64,000 bases of DNA from Kitasatospora acidiphila (lineage in GTDB: Bacteria; Actinomycetota; Actinomycetes; Streptomycetales; Streptomycetaceae). Made by a program: the position numbers and the translations under genes. The stretch covers positions 5,322,501-5,386,500 of the forward strand of contig NZ_VIGB01000003.1 of NCBI RefSeq assembly GCF_006636205.1, read 5' to 3'. The stretch's first letter is position 1; each line of letters starts with the position of its first letter. Below, piece by piece: positions 17,009 to 25,623 of the stretch. The notes under the pieces were generated by a model. The model worked only from the letters and a program-made list of their open reading frames with translations, ran no database searches and had not been told where the DNA came from.

Positions 17009-17824
17009 CTAGTCGTCGTAGCGCAGCACCAGCACGGCGGCGTCGTCGGTGTGCCCGGTCAGGTCGGCCACCCGCAGCAGCTCGGTGGCCAGCTCGCCGG
17101 GCTCGTCCGCCACCCGCGCCCGCAGCACGGCCGCCACCCGGTCCAGGCCCGCCTCGATCGGGAACGCGGGCCCCTCGATCACCCCGTCGGTGACCAGCAC
17201 GAAGACCCCGCTCCCGGCCAGCCGGTGGTGGGTCACCGGGTACTTCTCGCCGGGCAGCACGCCGAGCGGCGGGCCGCCCTCGTCGGTGCAGTGCCCCCAG
17301 CGGCCGTCGGTGTTCGCCCAGACCGGCGGCACGTGCCCGGCCCGGGCGTGCGCCAGATCCCGGTTGGTCGGGTCGTAGCGCAGGAAGCTGCAGGTGGCGA
17401 AGAGCCGGCTGTCCAGCGATATCAGCAGGTCGTTGGCCCGGTCGAGGACCTCGCCCGGGTCGGCGGCCATGGTCGCCACGGCCCGCAGCCCGACCCGGAC
17501 CTGGCCCATGAAGGCCGCCGCCTCCACGTCATGGCCCTGGACGTCACCCAGCGAGAACGCGACCGAGCCGTCCGGCAGCCGGAAGCCGTCGTACCAGTCA
17601 CCGCCGATGCTCAGGCCGTGCCGGGCCGGCGCGTACCGGGCGGCCGCCCGCAGCCCGGGCAGCTGCGGCAGCGCGGACGGCAGCAGCTCCCGCTGCAGCG
17701 CCTCGGCCAGCTCCACCCGGGCCTGCTGCAGCTCGGCCTGCTCCAGCGCCTGCGCGGTAAGCCGACCGAGCTCGGTCAGCAGATCGTCGGCGCTCGGGTG
17801 GCTGGCGGGGCGGCGTCGGCTCAT
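17009..17824 (-). CDS. PP2C-type (SpoIIE/RsbU-like) Ser/Thr phosphatase
   Basis: This 271-residue protein is a bare SpoIIE/RsbU phosphatase domain preceded by a coiled helix (about 15-50, ALEQAELQQARVELAEALQRELLP), the usual linker to a sensor. Metal-binding Asp motifs are visible: IGGDWYDGF, LGDVQGHDVEAAAFMG and the C-terminal TGHTDDAAVLVLRYD. These enzymes dephosphorylate anti-sigma-factor antagonists. ATG 17824 has GGAGGG five bases upstream. The downstream MASE1 membrane protein is likely its sensory partner. Confidence 0.88.
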   Translation of the reverse strand: MSRRRPASHPSADDLLTELGRLTAQALEQAELQQARVELAEALQRELLPSALPQLPGLRAAARYAPARHGLSIGGDWYDGFRLPDGSVAFSLGDVQGHDVEAAAFMGQVRVGLRAVATMAADPGEVLDRANDLLISLDSRLFATCSFLRYDPTNRDLAHARAGHVPPVWANTDGRWGHCTDEGGPPLGVLPGEKYPVTHHRLAGSGVFVLVTDGVIEGPAFPIEAGLDRVAAVLRARVADEPGELATELLRVADLTGHTDDAAVLVLRYDD

Positions 17825-17955
17825 CGACCCTCCGACGGCGGGCGGGGCGGGGTGGTCAGAGCCAGCGTATGTCCGCTGCCCGGGTGACGGCCGCCTGAGC
17901 GGGACTCGCCGCCGAAACCGGTCCGCGCGGCCCCGGCGCGTGCGAGGGTGGGGGT

Positions 17956-18360
17956 ATGAAGCTGGTCAACTTCCTGCTCAATGTCATCTGGCTGGTGTTC
18001 TGCGGCTTCTGGATGGCGCTGCTCTATGTGCTTGCCGGGATCCTGTGCTGCGTGTTGATCATCACCATTCCCTTCGGTGTTGCCTCGTTCCGCCTGGCGG
18101 GGTTCATGCTCTGGCCGTTCGGGCGGACCACGGTGGTGCGGGCGGACGCGGGGGCGCCGTCCTGCGTGGGGAACGTGATCTGGCTGGTGCTCGCGGGCTG
18201 GTGGCTGGCGCTGGGGCACCTGGTCACCAGCATTCCGCTCTTCCTGTCGATCATCGGGATCCCGTTCGGCTGGGCGAACCTGAAGATGATCCCGATCTCG
18301 CTGACCCCGTTCGGCCGCGAGGTCGTCAGCACCGAGCACGGGGCGTTCGCCGCGCGCTGA
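17956..18360 (+). CDS. YccF-domain membrane protein
   Basis: The 134-residue product has two copies of the YccF (DUF307) unit, each a helix pair ending in a conserved IPFGxAxxxLxxxxLxPFGR motif (IPFGVASFRLAGFMLWPFGR and IPFGWANLKMIPISLTPFGR). Four membrane segments are predicted. The function of the family is not established. The gene stands alone between the divergent PP2C gene and the convergent citrate synthase. A 21-base direct duplication (18332-18352 and 18363-18383) spans its stop codon. Confidence 0.85.
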   Translation: MKLVNFLLNVIWLVFCGFWMALLYVLAGILCCVLIITIPFGVASFRLAGFMLWPFGRTTVVRADAGAPSCVGNVIWLVLAGWWLALGHLVTSIPLFLSIIGIPFGWANLKMIPISLTPFGREVVSTEHGAFAAR

Positions 18361-18400
18361 GGCCGAGCACGGGGCGTTCGCCGTCGCTGGGGCCCGGTCG

Positions 18401-19564
18401 TCAGGCCGTCGGCAGCGGCAGCGGCAGCGGCTGCGGGGCGGCCGGGCCGGTGTAGCGGGCGGCCGGACGGATGATCTTGGAGTCGGCGGCCTGCTCCAGG
18501 ATGTTGGCGCTCCAGCCGATCACCCGGGCCGCGGCGAAGGTGGGGGTGAACATCTCCCTGGGCAGACCGCACAGGTGCATCACCACGCCGGCGTAGAACT
18601 CCACGTTGGTGTGGAGCTCGCGGCCCGGCTTCAGCTCGGCCAGGATCGCCTCCACCCGGGCCTCCACGGCGACGGCGAAGTCGACCAGCTCGCCGCCGAA
18701 CGACTCCGCGACCCCGCGCAGCATCCGGGACCGCGGGTCCTCGGTGCGGTAGACCGGGTGGCCGAAGCCCATGATCCGGTCGCCGGCCAGGACGTGCTCC
18801 CGGATCCAGCCGTCGATCCGGTCCGGGGTGCCGATCTCGTCCAGGGTGTCCAGCGCCCGGCTCGGCGCGCCGCCGTGCAGCGGCCCGGAGAGCGCGCCCA
18901 GGCCGCCGACCAGGCAGGCCACCAGGTCGGCGCCGGTGGAGGCGATCACCCGGGCGGTGAAGGTGGAGGCGTTGAAGCCGTGGTCCACCGTGGAGATCAG
19001 GTAGCGCTCGATCGCCCGGGCCTTGGCCGGCTCCGGCTCCTCGCCGGTGAGCATGTAGAGGTAGTTGGCCGCGTAGCCGAGGTCGTCGCGCGGCTCTATC
19101 GGCTGCTCGCCGTGCTGCAGCCGGTGCAGCGCGGTCAGGATGGTGGGCACCAGCGCGGCGGCGAACAGCGCGTCCTCGAGCCGCTGTTCGGGCGCGGTGT
19201 CGTAGAGCGGCCGGATGCCGCGGTCGGCGGCGGCGACCGAGAGCGCGGCGCCCAGGGCGGCGAGCGGACCGCCGTCCGCGGTGCTCGCGGCCAGCGCGGG
19301 CAGCAGCGGGCGCAGCGCGTCGGGCAGGCGGCGCAGCGGCGCGGTGCGGGCCAGGAAGGCGGCGCGGCGGGCCTCGTCGGGCAGGTCGCCGAGCAGCATC
19401 AGATACCAGACGTCCTCCAGGGTGCACCGCTCGGCGAGGTCGATCGCCGAGTACTGGCGGTAGTGGTAGAAGCCCTCCAGCCCGCGGACGTCGCTGAGTT
19501 CGGTCTCGGTGACCACGACGCCCTTGAGGCCGCGCGGGACCTCGATCTCGGTGGTGCTCGGCAT
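18401..19564 (-). CDS. Citrate synthase (citrate/2-methylcitrate synthase family)
   Basis: The enzyme condenses acetyl-CoA (or propionyl-CoA) with oxaloacetate. Start ATG 19564 is chosen because a GGAGGG site precedes it; the longer frame to 19618 has none. The 387-residue protein has the active-site elements STVDHGFNASTFTARV, GGLGALSGPLHGGAPSRAL (His) and MGFGHPVYRTEDPRSRML (His/Asp), plus the C-terminal Arg region. The length fits type II short bacterial synthases, so citrate and methylcitrate activity cannot be separated from sequence alone. It is divergent from an HTH-citrate synthase fusion that may regulate it. Confidence 0.9.
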   Translation of the reverse strand: MPSTTEIEVPRGLKGVVVTETELSDVRGLEGFYHYRQYSAIDLAERCTLEDVWYLMLLGDLPDEARRAAFLARTAPLRRLPDALRPLLPALAASTADGGPLAALGAALSVAAADRGIRPLYDTAPEQRLEDALFAAALVPTILTALHRLQHGEQPIEPRDDLGYAANYLYMLTGEEPEPAKARAIERYLISTVDHGFNASTFTARVIASTGADLVACLVGGLGALSGPLHGGAPSRALDTLDEIGTPDRIDGWIREHVLAGDRIMGFGHPVYRTEDPRSRMLRGVAESFGGELVDFAVAVEARVEAILAELKPGRELHTNVEFYAGVVMHLCGLPREMFTPTFAAARVIGWSANILEQAADSKIIRPAARYTGPAAPQPLPLPLPTA

Positions 19565-19624
19565 GGTGGCAGCCCTCCTCTTGGGTACTCCGGTTGACGT
19601 TCTGTACTCTCCGAGCATTGATCT

Positions 19625-19650
19625 ACATTGTCAATGTTGATTGAAATCAA
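19625..19650. promoter_or_regulatory. Overlapping palindromes between the two citrate synthase genes (candidate operator)
   Basis: The 173-base divergent spacer holds an AT-rich block unlike its surroundings. It has a perfect 6-1-6 palindrome (ACATTG-T-CAATGT, 19625-19637) directly joined to a perfect 6-2-6 palindrome (TTGATT-GA-AATCAA, 19637-19650). Further CATTGA/TCAATG half-sites lie at 19616 and 19632. This is a plausible shared operator and promoter for both genes. Confidence 0.55.
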
Positions 19651-19737
19651 TGTGGAATACTGCGAGTCGTCATCAAGGCGCGGTGAATCATCACGGCGCG
19701 CTGAATCGTCGGGCGCGCTGAGGAGGACGAGGGGTCC

Positions 19738-20967
19738 ATGGCCGAGATCCGCAGCGAACGGCTGACCACCCAGCAGGTCGCCGAGCAGCTCGGCGTCAAG
19801 GTGGAGACGGTGTACGCCTACGCCAGCCGCGGCCAGCTCAGCAGCGAGCGGGCCCCGGGCGGCAAGGGCAGCACCTTCGACGCCCGCGAGGTGGCCGAGC
19901 TGGCCACCCGCGGCCGCCGCACCCCGGTGCGGCCGCCGGCCGGCGAACCGGTCACGGTGCACACCGGGCTGACCCTGATCGAGGACGGCCGGCTCTACTA
20001 CCGCGGCCGGGACGCCGTCGAGCTGGCCGCCCGGCACGGCTTCGAGGCGGGGATCGGCTGGCTGTGGGGGCTGGGTGGCGACGCCCCGGTGACGCTGCGG
20101 GTGCCGCCCGCCACCGCCGAGGCGCTGGCCCGGGCCGCCGCCGCACTGCCCGCCGGGATCCGGCTGCCCGACCGGCTGCGGATCTCGGCCACCGTCGCCG
20201 CCGCGCTCGACCCGCTCCGCTTCGATCTGCGCGAGCAGACCGTGCTGGCGGCCGGGGCGGCGCTGATCGCCGGGATGGTGGAGGCGCTGCCGCGCACCGG
20301 GCCCGACCCCGGCCCGGACGCCCCGCTGGCGGCGCGGCTGTGGAGTCGGCTGGCGTCCGCCGCGCCCGGGCCCGAGGCGCTGGCCTGCCTGGACCGCGCC
20401 CTGGTGCTGCTGCTCGACCACGAGCTGGCGGTGTCCACCGTGGCCGCGCGGGTGGCGGCCTCGGCGCGCGCCCATCCGTATGCGGTGGTCTCCGCCGGGC
20501 TCGGCGCCACCGACGGCCCGCTGCACGGCGCGGCCAGCTCGCTGGCGCACCGGATGCTCGGCGAGGTGCTGGCCGGCGGCGCCGTGCCGGTGGTCTCCGA
20601 CTACCTGCGCACCGGCCGGCCGATTCCGGGGCTGGGTCACCGGCTCTACCCGGAGGGCGACCCCCGGGCCGTGGCGCTGCTGGACGCGGTGGGCCGGCTG
20701 GACGGCGGGGCACGCGTGGTGGCGGCCGTCGCCGAGGTGGAGGCGGCCGCGGGCCCGGCGGGCCGGCCGGCGCTGCGGGCCAACATCGATCTGGCGCTGG
20801 CCGCGCTGGCCCTGGCCGCCGACCTGCCGTCGGAGGCCGGCGAGGTGGTCTTCGCGGTGGCCCGTACGCCGGGCTGGCTGGCCCACGCGGTGGAGGAGTA
20901 CCGCGAGGAGCCGCTGCGGATGCGGGCCCGGGGCAGCTACACCGGGCCGCGCCCGCAGGCGGGCTGA
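19738..20967 (+). CDS. Citrate synthase-like protein with N-terminal helix-turn-helix DNA-binding domain
   Basis: The 409-residue product joins a MerR/excisionase-type helix-turn-helix (about 8-62, LTTQQVAEQLGVKVETVYAYASRG) to a citrate synthase fold (about 75-400). Active-site segments are recognisable: LGATDGPLHGAASSLAHRML and PGLGHRLYPEGDPRAVALLD. The usual HPxY is HRLY, so catalysis may be altered. A fusion of this kind could sense a citrate-cycle metabolite and control the divergent citrate synthase. ATG 19738 has GAGGAGGACGAGGGG upstream. Catalytic activity is uncertain. Confidence 0.83.
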   Translation: MAEIRSERLTTQQVAEQLGVKVETVYAYASRGQLSSERAPGGKGSTFDAREVAELATRGRRTPVRPPAGEPVTVHTGLTLIEDGRLYYRGRDAVELAARHGFEAGIGWLWGLGGDAPVTLRVPPATAEALARAAAALPAGIRLPDRLRISATVAAALDPLRFDLREQTVLAAGAALIAGMVEALPRTGPDPGPDAPLAARLWSRLASAAPGPEALACLDRALVLLLDHELAVSTVAARVAASARAHPYAVVSAGLGATDGPLHGAASSLAHRMLGEVLAGGAVPVVSDYLRTGRPIPGLGHRLYPEGDPRAVALLDAVGRLDGGARVVAAVAEVEAAAGPAGRPALRANIDLALAALALAADLPSEAGEVVFAVARTPGWLAHAVEEYREEPLRMRARGSYTGPRPQAG

Positions 20968-21061
20968 CGCGCGCCGGCGGCTGGCGCGCTGGCTACTGCC
21001 GCTTCTGGCGACTGGCGCTCCGACGGCCGGCGGCTGGCGCCTGGCTCACGGGTCAGTACAG

Positions 21062-21619
21062 CTAGCGCTCGACGGCCTCGCGCAGCGTGCGGAACTCGTC
21101 GGCCAGCGCGTCCAGGGTGTAGTGCGCGTTCAGTCCGCTGGGGTTGGGCAGCGCCCACACCTCGGTGTCGCCCAGCCGCTCGGCCTGCCGCCCGATCACC
21201 GCCTTCGGCTGCCCGAAGGCGGTGCGGTAGGCGCCGATGCCGAGGACGGCCAGCACCCGCGGCCGCAGCCCCGCCACCCGCTCGCGCAGCGCCTCGCCTC
21301 CGGCGCGCAGTTCCTCGCGGCTCAGCTCGTCGGCCTTGGCCGAGGCCCGGGCGACCACATTGGTGATGCCCAGGCCCAGCGCCGGCAGCTGGTCCTGCTC
21401 GTGCGGGGCCAGCTGGCGCGGGGTGAAGCCGGAGCGGTGCAACGCCGGCCAGAACCGGTTGCCGGGCCGGGCGAAGTGGTGTCCGGTGGCGCCGGACCAC
21501 AGGCCCGGGTTGATGCCGCAGAACAGCACCCGAAGTCCGGGGCCGGTCACATCGGGGATGGTGCGGTCCTGGGCGGCGGCGAGCTCGGTGGGTGTGGGGC
21601 GCGGCGGAGGAGTGGTCAC
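21062..21619 (-). CDS. mug: G/U(T) mismatch-specific DNA glycosylase
   Basis: MUG-type uracil-DNA glycosylases remove U or T opposite G. Both family motifs are present: motif A LFCGINPGLWSG (Asn in the GINPG loop) near residue 37, and motif B ALPNPSGLNAHY near 160. The length of 185 residues is normal. The GTG start at 21619 overlaps the stop codon of the upstream PAP2 gene (GTGA overlap), so the two are coupled even though their functions look unrelated. Confidence 0.9.
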   Translation of the reverse strand: MTTPPPRPTPTELAAAQDRTIPDVTGPGLRVLFCGINPGLWSGATGHHFARPGNRFWPALHRSGFTPRQLAPHEQDQLPALGLGITNVVARASAKADELSREELRAGGEALRERVAGLRPRVLAVLGIGAYRTAFGQPKAVIGRQAERLGDTEVWALPNPSGLNAHYTLDALADEFRTLREAVER

Positions 21620-22650
21620 CCGGCCAGTCTGCTATCCGCCAGACCGGCGCCGGTCGCGAGGGCCGATTCGCGGGCCGTACTGCGGAGCGCGCGACGGGCG
21701 GCCCGGCGGTCCAGCAGCCGGCCCAGGCCCAGCACCACGACGGCCGCGTACGTCCAGCCGAACAGGATGTCGATCACGAAGTGCTCGGCGCCGTACACCA
21801 GGGTGAACGCCATCGCCAGCGGATAGAGCGCCAGCAGCACCCGCAGTTTGCGGCCGGCGGTGGGCCAGAAGAACAGTGCCAGCAGCATCGGGTAGGCGGC
21901 GTGCAGCGAGGGCATCGCGGCCACGTCGTTGTCGAACCGGCTGCCGTTCTCGAAGATCGAGCCGGCCCGGGGCAGGCCCGACTGGGTGAGCACGTCCGAG
22001 ACCACCCGGGTCAGCTGCGGCAGGTGCCCGTTCTGTGCGGTCAGCCACGGCGGGTCGGCCGGGTAGAGCACATAGGTGGCGAAGGCGGCGAAGGTCAGGG
22101 CCAGGTAGAGCGCGACCAGGCGGGTGAACCGGTCGTGCCGCCGCTTCCACAGCCAGGCCATCACCACGAAGACCGCGAAGAAGTGCGACATGTAGACGGC
22201 CGTGCAGAGGTAGTCGTACCAGTGCGGATGGCCCGGGGTGTACAGCCAGTGCTGCAGTCGGACGGACCACACCTGCCCGAAGCCGACCGCCTTGTCGAAG
22301 GCCAGCTGGGGTGCCCAGTGCACCTTCCACGGGGTGTGCGCGCCGTAGCCGCGCAGCAAGGAGTACGCATAGACGGCGGCCATCACCGGCACCCAGTCGC
22401 GCAGTACCTTCAGCCAGCCGAACCAGTGCCCGCTGTGCAGGCAGGCGGCGATCAGCGCGCCCATCAGCCAGCAGAACACCAGGTCGTTCTGGAACGGCAG
22501 CCCGTACAGCTGGTAGCAGTGCCAGAACAGCCAGAAGTACGTCGGCCAGGCTAGCCACCGCAGGTGTCTGACGTGCCGGAGCCGCCCCAGCAGCGCCGTC
22601 CGGGTGCGGCGGTCGGGGGCAGGACGTGCTGACTCGAGCAGGCTGGTCAC
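21616..22650 (-). CDS. PAP2-superfamily membrane phosphatase / inositolphosphotransferase-like protein
   Basis: The 344-residue product has about six membrane helices and the PAP2 signatures AAMPSLHAAYP and VYGAEHFVIDILFGW (catalytic His residues). The layout resembles Aur1/inositol-phosphate-type PAP2 transferases more than soluble acid phosphatases. GTG 22650 has AAGGGGA upstream; an extra in-frame 12 residues to 22686 is less likely. It overlaps the glycosylase start downstream. The substrate is unknown, most likely a phospholipid or isoprenoid phosphate. Confidence 0.85.
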   Translation of the reverse strand: MTSLLESARPAPDRRTRTALLGRLRHVRHLRWLAWPTYFWLFWHCYQLYGLPFQNDLVFCWLMGALIAACLHSGHWFGWLKVLRDWVPVMAAVYAYSLLRGYGAHTPWKVHWAPQLAFDKAVGFGQVWSVRLQHWLYTPGHPHWYDYLCTAVYMSHFFAVFVVMAWLWKRRHDRFTRLVALYLALTFAAFATYVLYPADPPWLTAQNGHLPQLTRVVSDVLTQSGLPRAGSIFENGSRFDNDVAAMPSLHAAYPMLLALFFWPTAGRKLRVLLALYPLAMAFTLVYGAEHFVIDILFGWTYAAVVVLGLGRLLDRRAARRALRSTARESALATGAGLADSRLAG

Positions 22651-22922
22651 CGGTGGCGTCCCCTTCGAGAGATGCTGGTGGGGCAAGCCGGGTCAACCTA
22701 ATGCTCTATTTTTAATATTTACTGAGCATGCGCCTTCCGCATCCGCCGGCCTTCGGCCCCAGGCGCCGCCCGGGCCCGCACCGGGGCGGCCGCCTCCTCG
22801 ACAGGCACACACCGAACTCTCATAAACTCACAGCTGACGCGGAAATAGCCCGCCGGCCTTTCACTACGGCATGACCGCACCTTTGCTCAGTCTTTACATT
22901 CGATGGGGCGGGCCATGGTGGC
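22651..22922. other. Gene-free stretch upstream of the PAP2 gene
   Basis: This 272-base spacer contains an unusually AT-rich segment around 22700-22725 (CTATTTTTAATATTTACT) that probably holds the PAP2-mug promoter on the minus strand. I see no gene, RNA or strong hairpin in it. Confidence 0.4.
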
Positions 22923-23603
22923 TCAGAGCGATTCGAGCAGCAGCCGGGCCAGCTCCTCAGGGGCGGTCAGCATCGCGTCGTGCCCCGTGGCCAGCTCCAC
23001 CTGCTCCCAGCCGAACTCGGTGGCCGTCGCGGCGAACGGCAGCCGGGCCGGCACGCACAGGACCGCCCGGCACGGGATCTCCTCGACCGCACCGGTGAGC
23101 CGGGTCGGCTCGCTGAAGGTACGCCGCGGCTGCGGGGTCAGCAGCGGCTCCAGCCAGGCCGCCGTCGCCGGGTCGGTCACCCCGACCGCGGCCGGGTTCG
23201 GCACCCGCAGCACCTCGCCCTCGGTGGCCGCATCGAGCCACTGCCGGAACCGCTCCGGGGCCCGGTCGTAGAACGACTCGCCGTCCCGCCCCGCCCAGGC
23301 GTCCACCATCACCAGCCGCCCCACCCGCTCGGGCATCCGGTCCGCGGCCTCGCGCACCACGAACCCCGCGTAACTGTGGCCCACCAGCACCACGTCCCGC
23401 AGCTCCTCGTACCGGAGCACTCCGCACACGTCAGCGACATGCGTCGACAGCCCGGTCCCGGCCGACCGCAGATGCGCCCGCTCACCCAGCCCGGTCAGCG
23501 TCGGCGTGAACACCCGGTGCCCGGCCGCCCGCAGCCGATCGGCCACCCGGCGCCAGCACCAGCCGCCGTGCCACGCCCCGTGCACCAGCACGAACGTCGC
23601 CAT
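22923..23603 (-). CDS. Alpha/beta hydrolase (esterase/hydroxynitrile lyase-like)
   Basis: This 226-residue soluble hydrolase has the oxyanion loop HGAWHGGWCWR, nucleophile Ser77 in LVGHSYAG and catalytic His208 in ATGHDAML. The compact layout resembles the plant-type salicylate esterase/hydroxynitrile lyase group. Its substrate cannot be told from sequence. ATG 23603 has CAGGAGA upstream. It follows the marR gene on the same strand by 83 bases and may be co-transcribed with it. Confidence 0.85.
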   Translation of the reverse strand: MATFVLVHGAWHGGWCWRRVADRLRAAGHRVFTPTLTGLGERAHLRSAGTGLSTHVADVCGVLRYEELRDVVLVGHSYAGFVVREAADRMPERVGRLVMVDAWAGRDGESFYDRAPERFRQWLDAATEGEVLRVPNPAAVGVTDPATAAWLEPLLTPQPRRTFSEPTRLTGAVEEIPCRAVLCVPARLPFAATATEFGWEQVELATGHDAMLTAPEELARLLLESL

Positions 23604-23686
23604 CTGGTCTCTCCTGTCGATGAGTTGGGGTTATGAGGCTTCGGAGAAACGGTCGATGTCGAGCTCGACCCGGCTGTGCAGGTGTC

Positions 23687-24145
23687 TCACAGCCGGTCAT
23701 AGACGGCGGACAGTCGTTGCAGCACCTGGGCGGCGCTGTCGAGGGCGGCGTCGTCGTAGTCGGCCAGGTCGGTGTGCAGGGCTTCGCCCAGCACTTGCTG
23801 GCGCTGGTGGTGCCGCGACCACCCGGCCTCGGTGAGGGCGACCAGCACGGACCGCTTGTCCTCGGGCGCGCGCTCGCGAGTGACGTAGCCCGCCGTGACC
23901 AGTCCGTTGACCAGTTGGGTGGTGGCGGCGCCGGTGGTCTCGGTGCCGGCCGCGAGTTGACCGATGGTCAGCGGCCCCTGCTCGGCCAGGGTGCGCAGAG
24001 CTCGGGCGTGCGTGAGGGACAGGGCTCCGGGGGTGCGGGTGGCGCGTCCGCGCAGCCGTGCGTCCGCGGCACTGAGTCGGTAGGCGGCCCGGGCCAGCCG
24101 ATCGAGCGCCTGGGCGCGGTCGGGGGTGAGCGGCGGCTCGGTCAT
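23687..24145 (-). CDS. MarR-family transcriptional regulator
   Basis: This 152-residue winged-helix regulator has the MarR core: helix LTHARALRTLAEQGPLTIGQLAAG, recognition helix GAATTQLVNGLVTAGYV and the wing RERAPEDKRSVLVALTEAG. ATG 24145 (MTEPPL) has GAGGAG eight bases upstream; an in-frame start at 24178 adds 11 residues without a site. It is divergent from the hydrolase at 24244, with two matching palindromes in between. It probably represses itself and that hydrolase until an aromatic or phenolic ligand binds (inference from family). Confidence 0.88.
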   Translation of the reverse strand: MTEPPLTPDRAQALDRLARAAYRLSAADARLRGRATRTPGALSLTHARALRTLAEQGPLTIGQLAAGTETTGAATTQLVNGLVTAGYVTRERAPEDKRSVLVALTEAGWSRHHQRQQVLGEALHTDLADYDDAALDSAAQVLQRLSAVYDRL

Positions 24146-24171
24146 GCTCGGTGCTCCTCGCGTCGGTCGAC

Positions 24172-24214
24172 TTGACACCAGATTAGCCTAAGTACTTAAT
24201 AGCTAAGTACTTAT
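24172..24214 (+). promoter_or_regulatory. Promoter with two MarR-type operator palindromes
   Basis: TTGACA (24172-24177) is followed by a -10-like TTAATA (24196-24201). The two identical cores CTAAGTACTTA (24188-24198 and 24203-24213) are each centred on the palindrome AAGTACTT, 15 bases apart. They cover the -10 region of the hydrolase promoter, which suits direct repression by the divergent MarR protein. Confidence 0.7.
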
Positions 24215-24243
24215 TGAAATCCTGTCTCCAGGGAGGAACCGTC

Positions 24244-25503
24244 ATGACGATCCGTTCGGCAGGCCAGAGCTGGGCGCTGGACATCGCCCTCGCTCAGGGT
24301 GGCTTCGACGCGCTGCACCCCGAGGCCGTCGGGACGATGGAGCAGCTCGGTCACGACCACACCGACTTCGCGAAGGTCTTCGCGCTGGTCAAGAGCGGTG
24401 CGATGCTGCCCAAGGCGTGGGCGACGGTGGCCGCCCAGGCCGAGCAGCGCGCCGCGCACCACGATCGGGGTGGATTCGCGCAGACCGCTGCCGACCTCTA
24501 CCTGCGGGCCGCGGTGATGTGGGGTCGCGCCCAGTACTCGATCTTCGATGCCGCCGACCCCCGCAAGGCGGCCATGCGCGAACGCACCGACCACTGCGTG
24601 GCCCGCCTGGGTGCGCTGCGCGACGACCGGGTCCGCCGGGTGGTGCTGGACTTCGAGGGCGGGAGCATCCACGCGCTGCTGCACCTGCCGGCCGGCGAGG
24701 TCGAGAACGCGCCGGCCGTCATCCTCGGCCCGGGGATGGACATGATCAAGGAGGACTACATCTGGGCCGCCGAGCGCTACTACACCTCCCGGGGGATGGT
24801 CGCGCTGTCCATCGAGGGGCCGGGCCAGGGCGAGAGCCGGGCCGGCGGACTCACCGTCGACCTGACCAACTACGAGCGGGCGATCGGCCGTTACCTCGAC
24901 TACTTGGCCGGGCTGCCGGAGGTCGACGCGGACCGGATCGGCATGTTCGGCATCTCGATGAGCGGCTACTGGGGCTCGCGAGCCGCGGCCACCGACCGCC
25001 GCCTGGCCGCGCTGGCCGCTTTCGAGGCCGTCACGGGCGACTTCACGACCATCTTCGAGCGCGCCCAGCCGACGTTCAAGAACAACTACATGTACATGTC
25101 CGGGTACACGGACGAGGACGCCTTCGACCGGGACCTGACCCTGCAGATGCCACTCGGCGACCTGGTCGCCGAGATCGCCTGCCCGGTGCTGTACGGCATC
25201 GGCGAGTTCGACGAGCTCACCGACCTCGGCCAGGCGCTGGCAAACTTCGAGAAGGTCCGCGCACCCAAGGAACTGCGGGTCTACGAGGACGAGTTCCACC
25301 CCCTCGGGGGAGTGGCGGCCGAGGCCTTCCGGTTCGGTGCCGAATGGCTGGAGCGGGCCCTCGACGGCGAGTTCGGCACCCCCGGGCGGGACGTGCGGCA
25401 CTACGTGCACCGCGACGGCCGCACCACCGACCACAGCGCCGACCCCGCCTGGTGGCTCGGCGCCGCCCCGACGCACCTTGCCGAGGTCCGGCGCGGCGCG
25501 TAG
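24244..25503 (+). CDS. Alpha/beta hydrolase, FrsA / dihydroxypseudooxynicotine-hydrolase-like
   Basis: The 419-residue product has a helical N-terminal cap (1-130) and an alpha/beta hydrolase domain. The oxyanion segment is ILGPGMDMIKEDY, the nucleophile elbow is MFGISMSGYWGSR, the acid is in YGIGEFDELTD and the His in DEFHPLGG. This cap-plus-core layout matches DUF1100/FrsA esterases and C-C bond hydrolases of aromatic catabolism. ATG 24244 has GGGAGGA upstream. Control by the divergent MarR protein is very likely because its operators overlap the promoter. Confidence 0.82.
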   Translation: MTIRSAGQSWALDIALAQGGFDALHPEAVGTMEQLGHDHTDFAKVFALVKSGAMLPKAWATVAAQAEQRAAHHDRGGFAQTAADLYLRAAVMWGRAQYSIFDAADPRKAAMRERTDHCVARLGALRDDRVRRVVLDFEGGSIHALLHLPAGEVENAPAVILGPGMDMIKEDYIWAAERYYTSRGMVALSIEGPGQGESRAGGLTVDLTNYERAIGRYLDYLAGLPEVDADRIGMFGISMSGYWGSRAAATDRRLAALAAFEAVTGDFTTIFERAQPTFKNNYMYMSGYTDEDAFDRDLTLQMPLGDLVAEIACPVLYGIGEFDELTDLGQALANFEKVRAPKELRVYEDEFHPLGGVAAEAFRFGAEWLERALDGEFGTPGRDVRHYVHRDGRTTDHSADPAWWLGAAPTHLAEVRRGA

Positions 25504-25516
25504 CTCCCATGGTGAG

Positions 25517-25585
25517 CCGGGAGGGCAGGACGAAGGCGGCGAGCGAGGTTCTCCTCGGTGCGGTGCCTTCGTCCTGCCCTCCCGG
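25517..25585. terminator. Long perfect inverted repeat between convergent genes
   Basis: Two 21-base arms (25517-25537 and 25565-25585) are exact reverse complements around a 27-base loop. The repeat lies between the convergent hydrolase and yajQ stops, so it probably terminates both transcripts. The arm is longer than usual for a terminator. Confidence 0.7.
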
Positions 25586-25623
25586 GTCGGGCGGCCAGCG
25601 TCTCCGTATGGCGGAGCGGTTTG

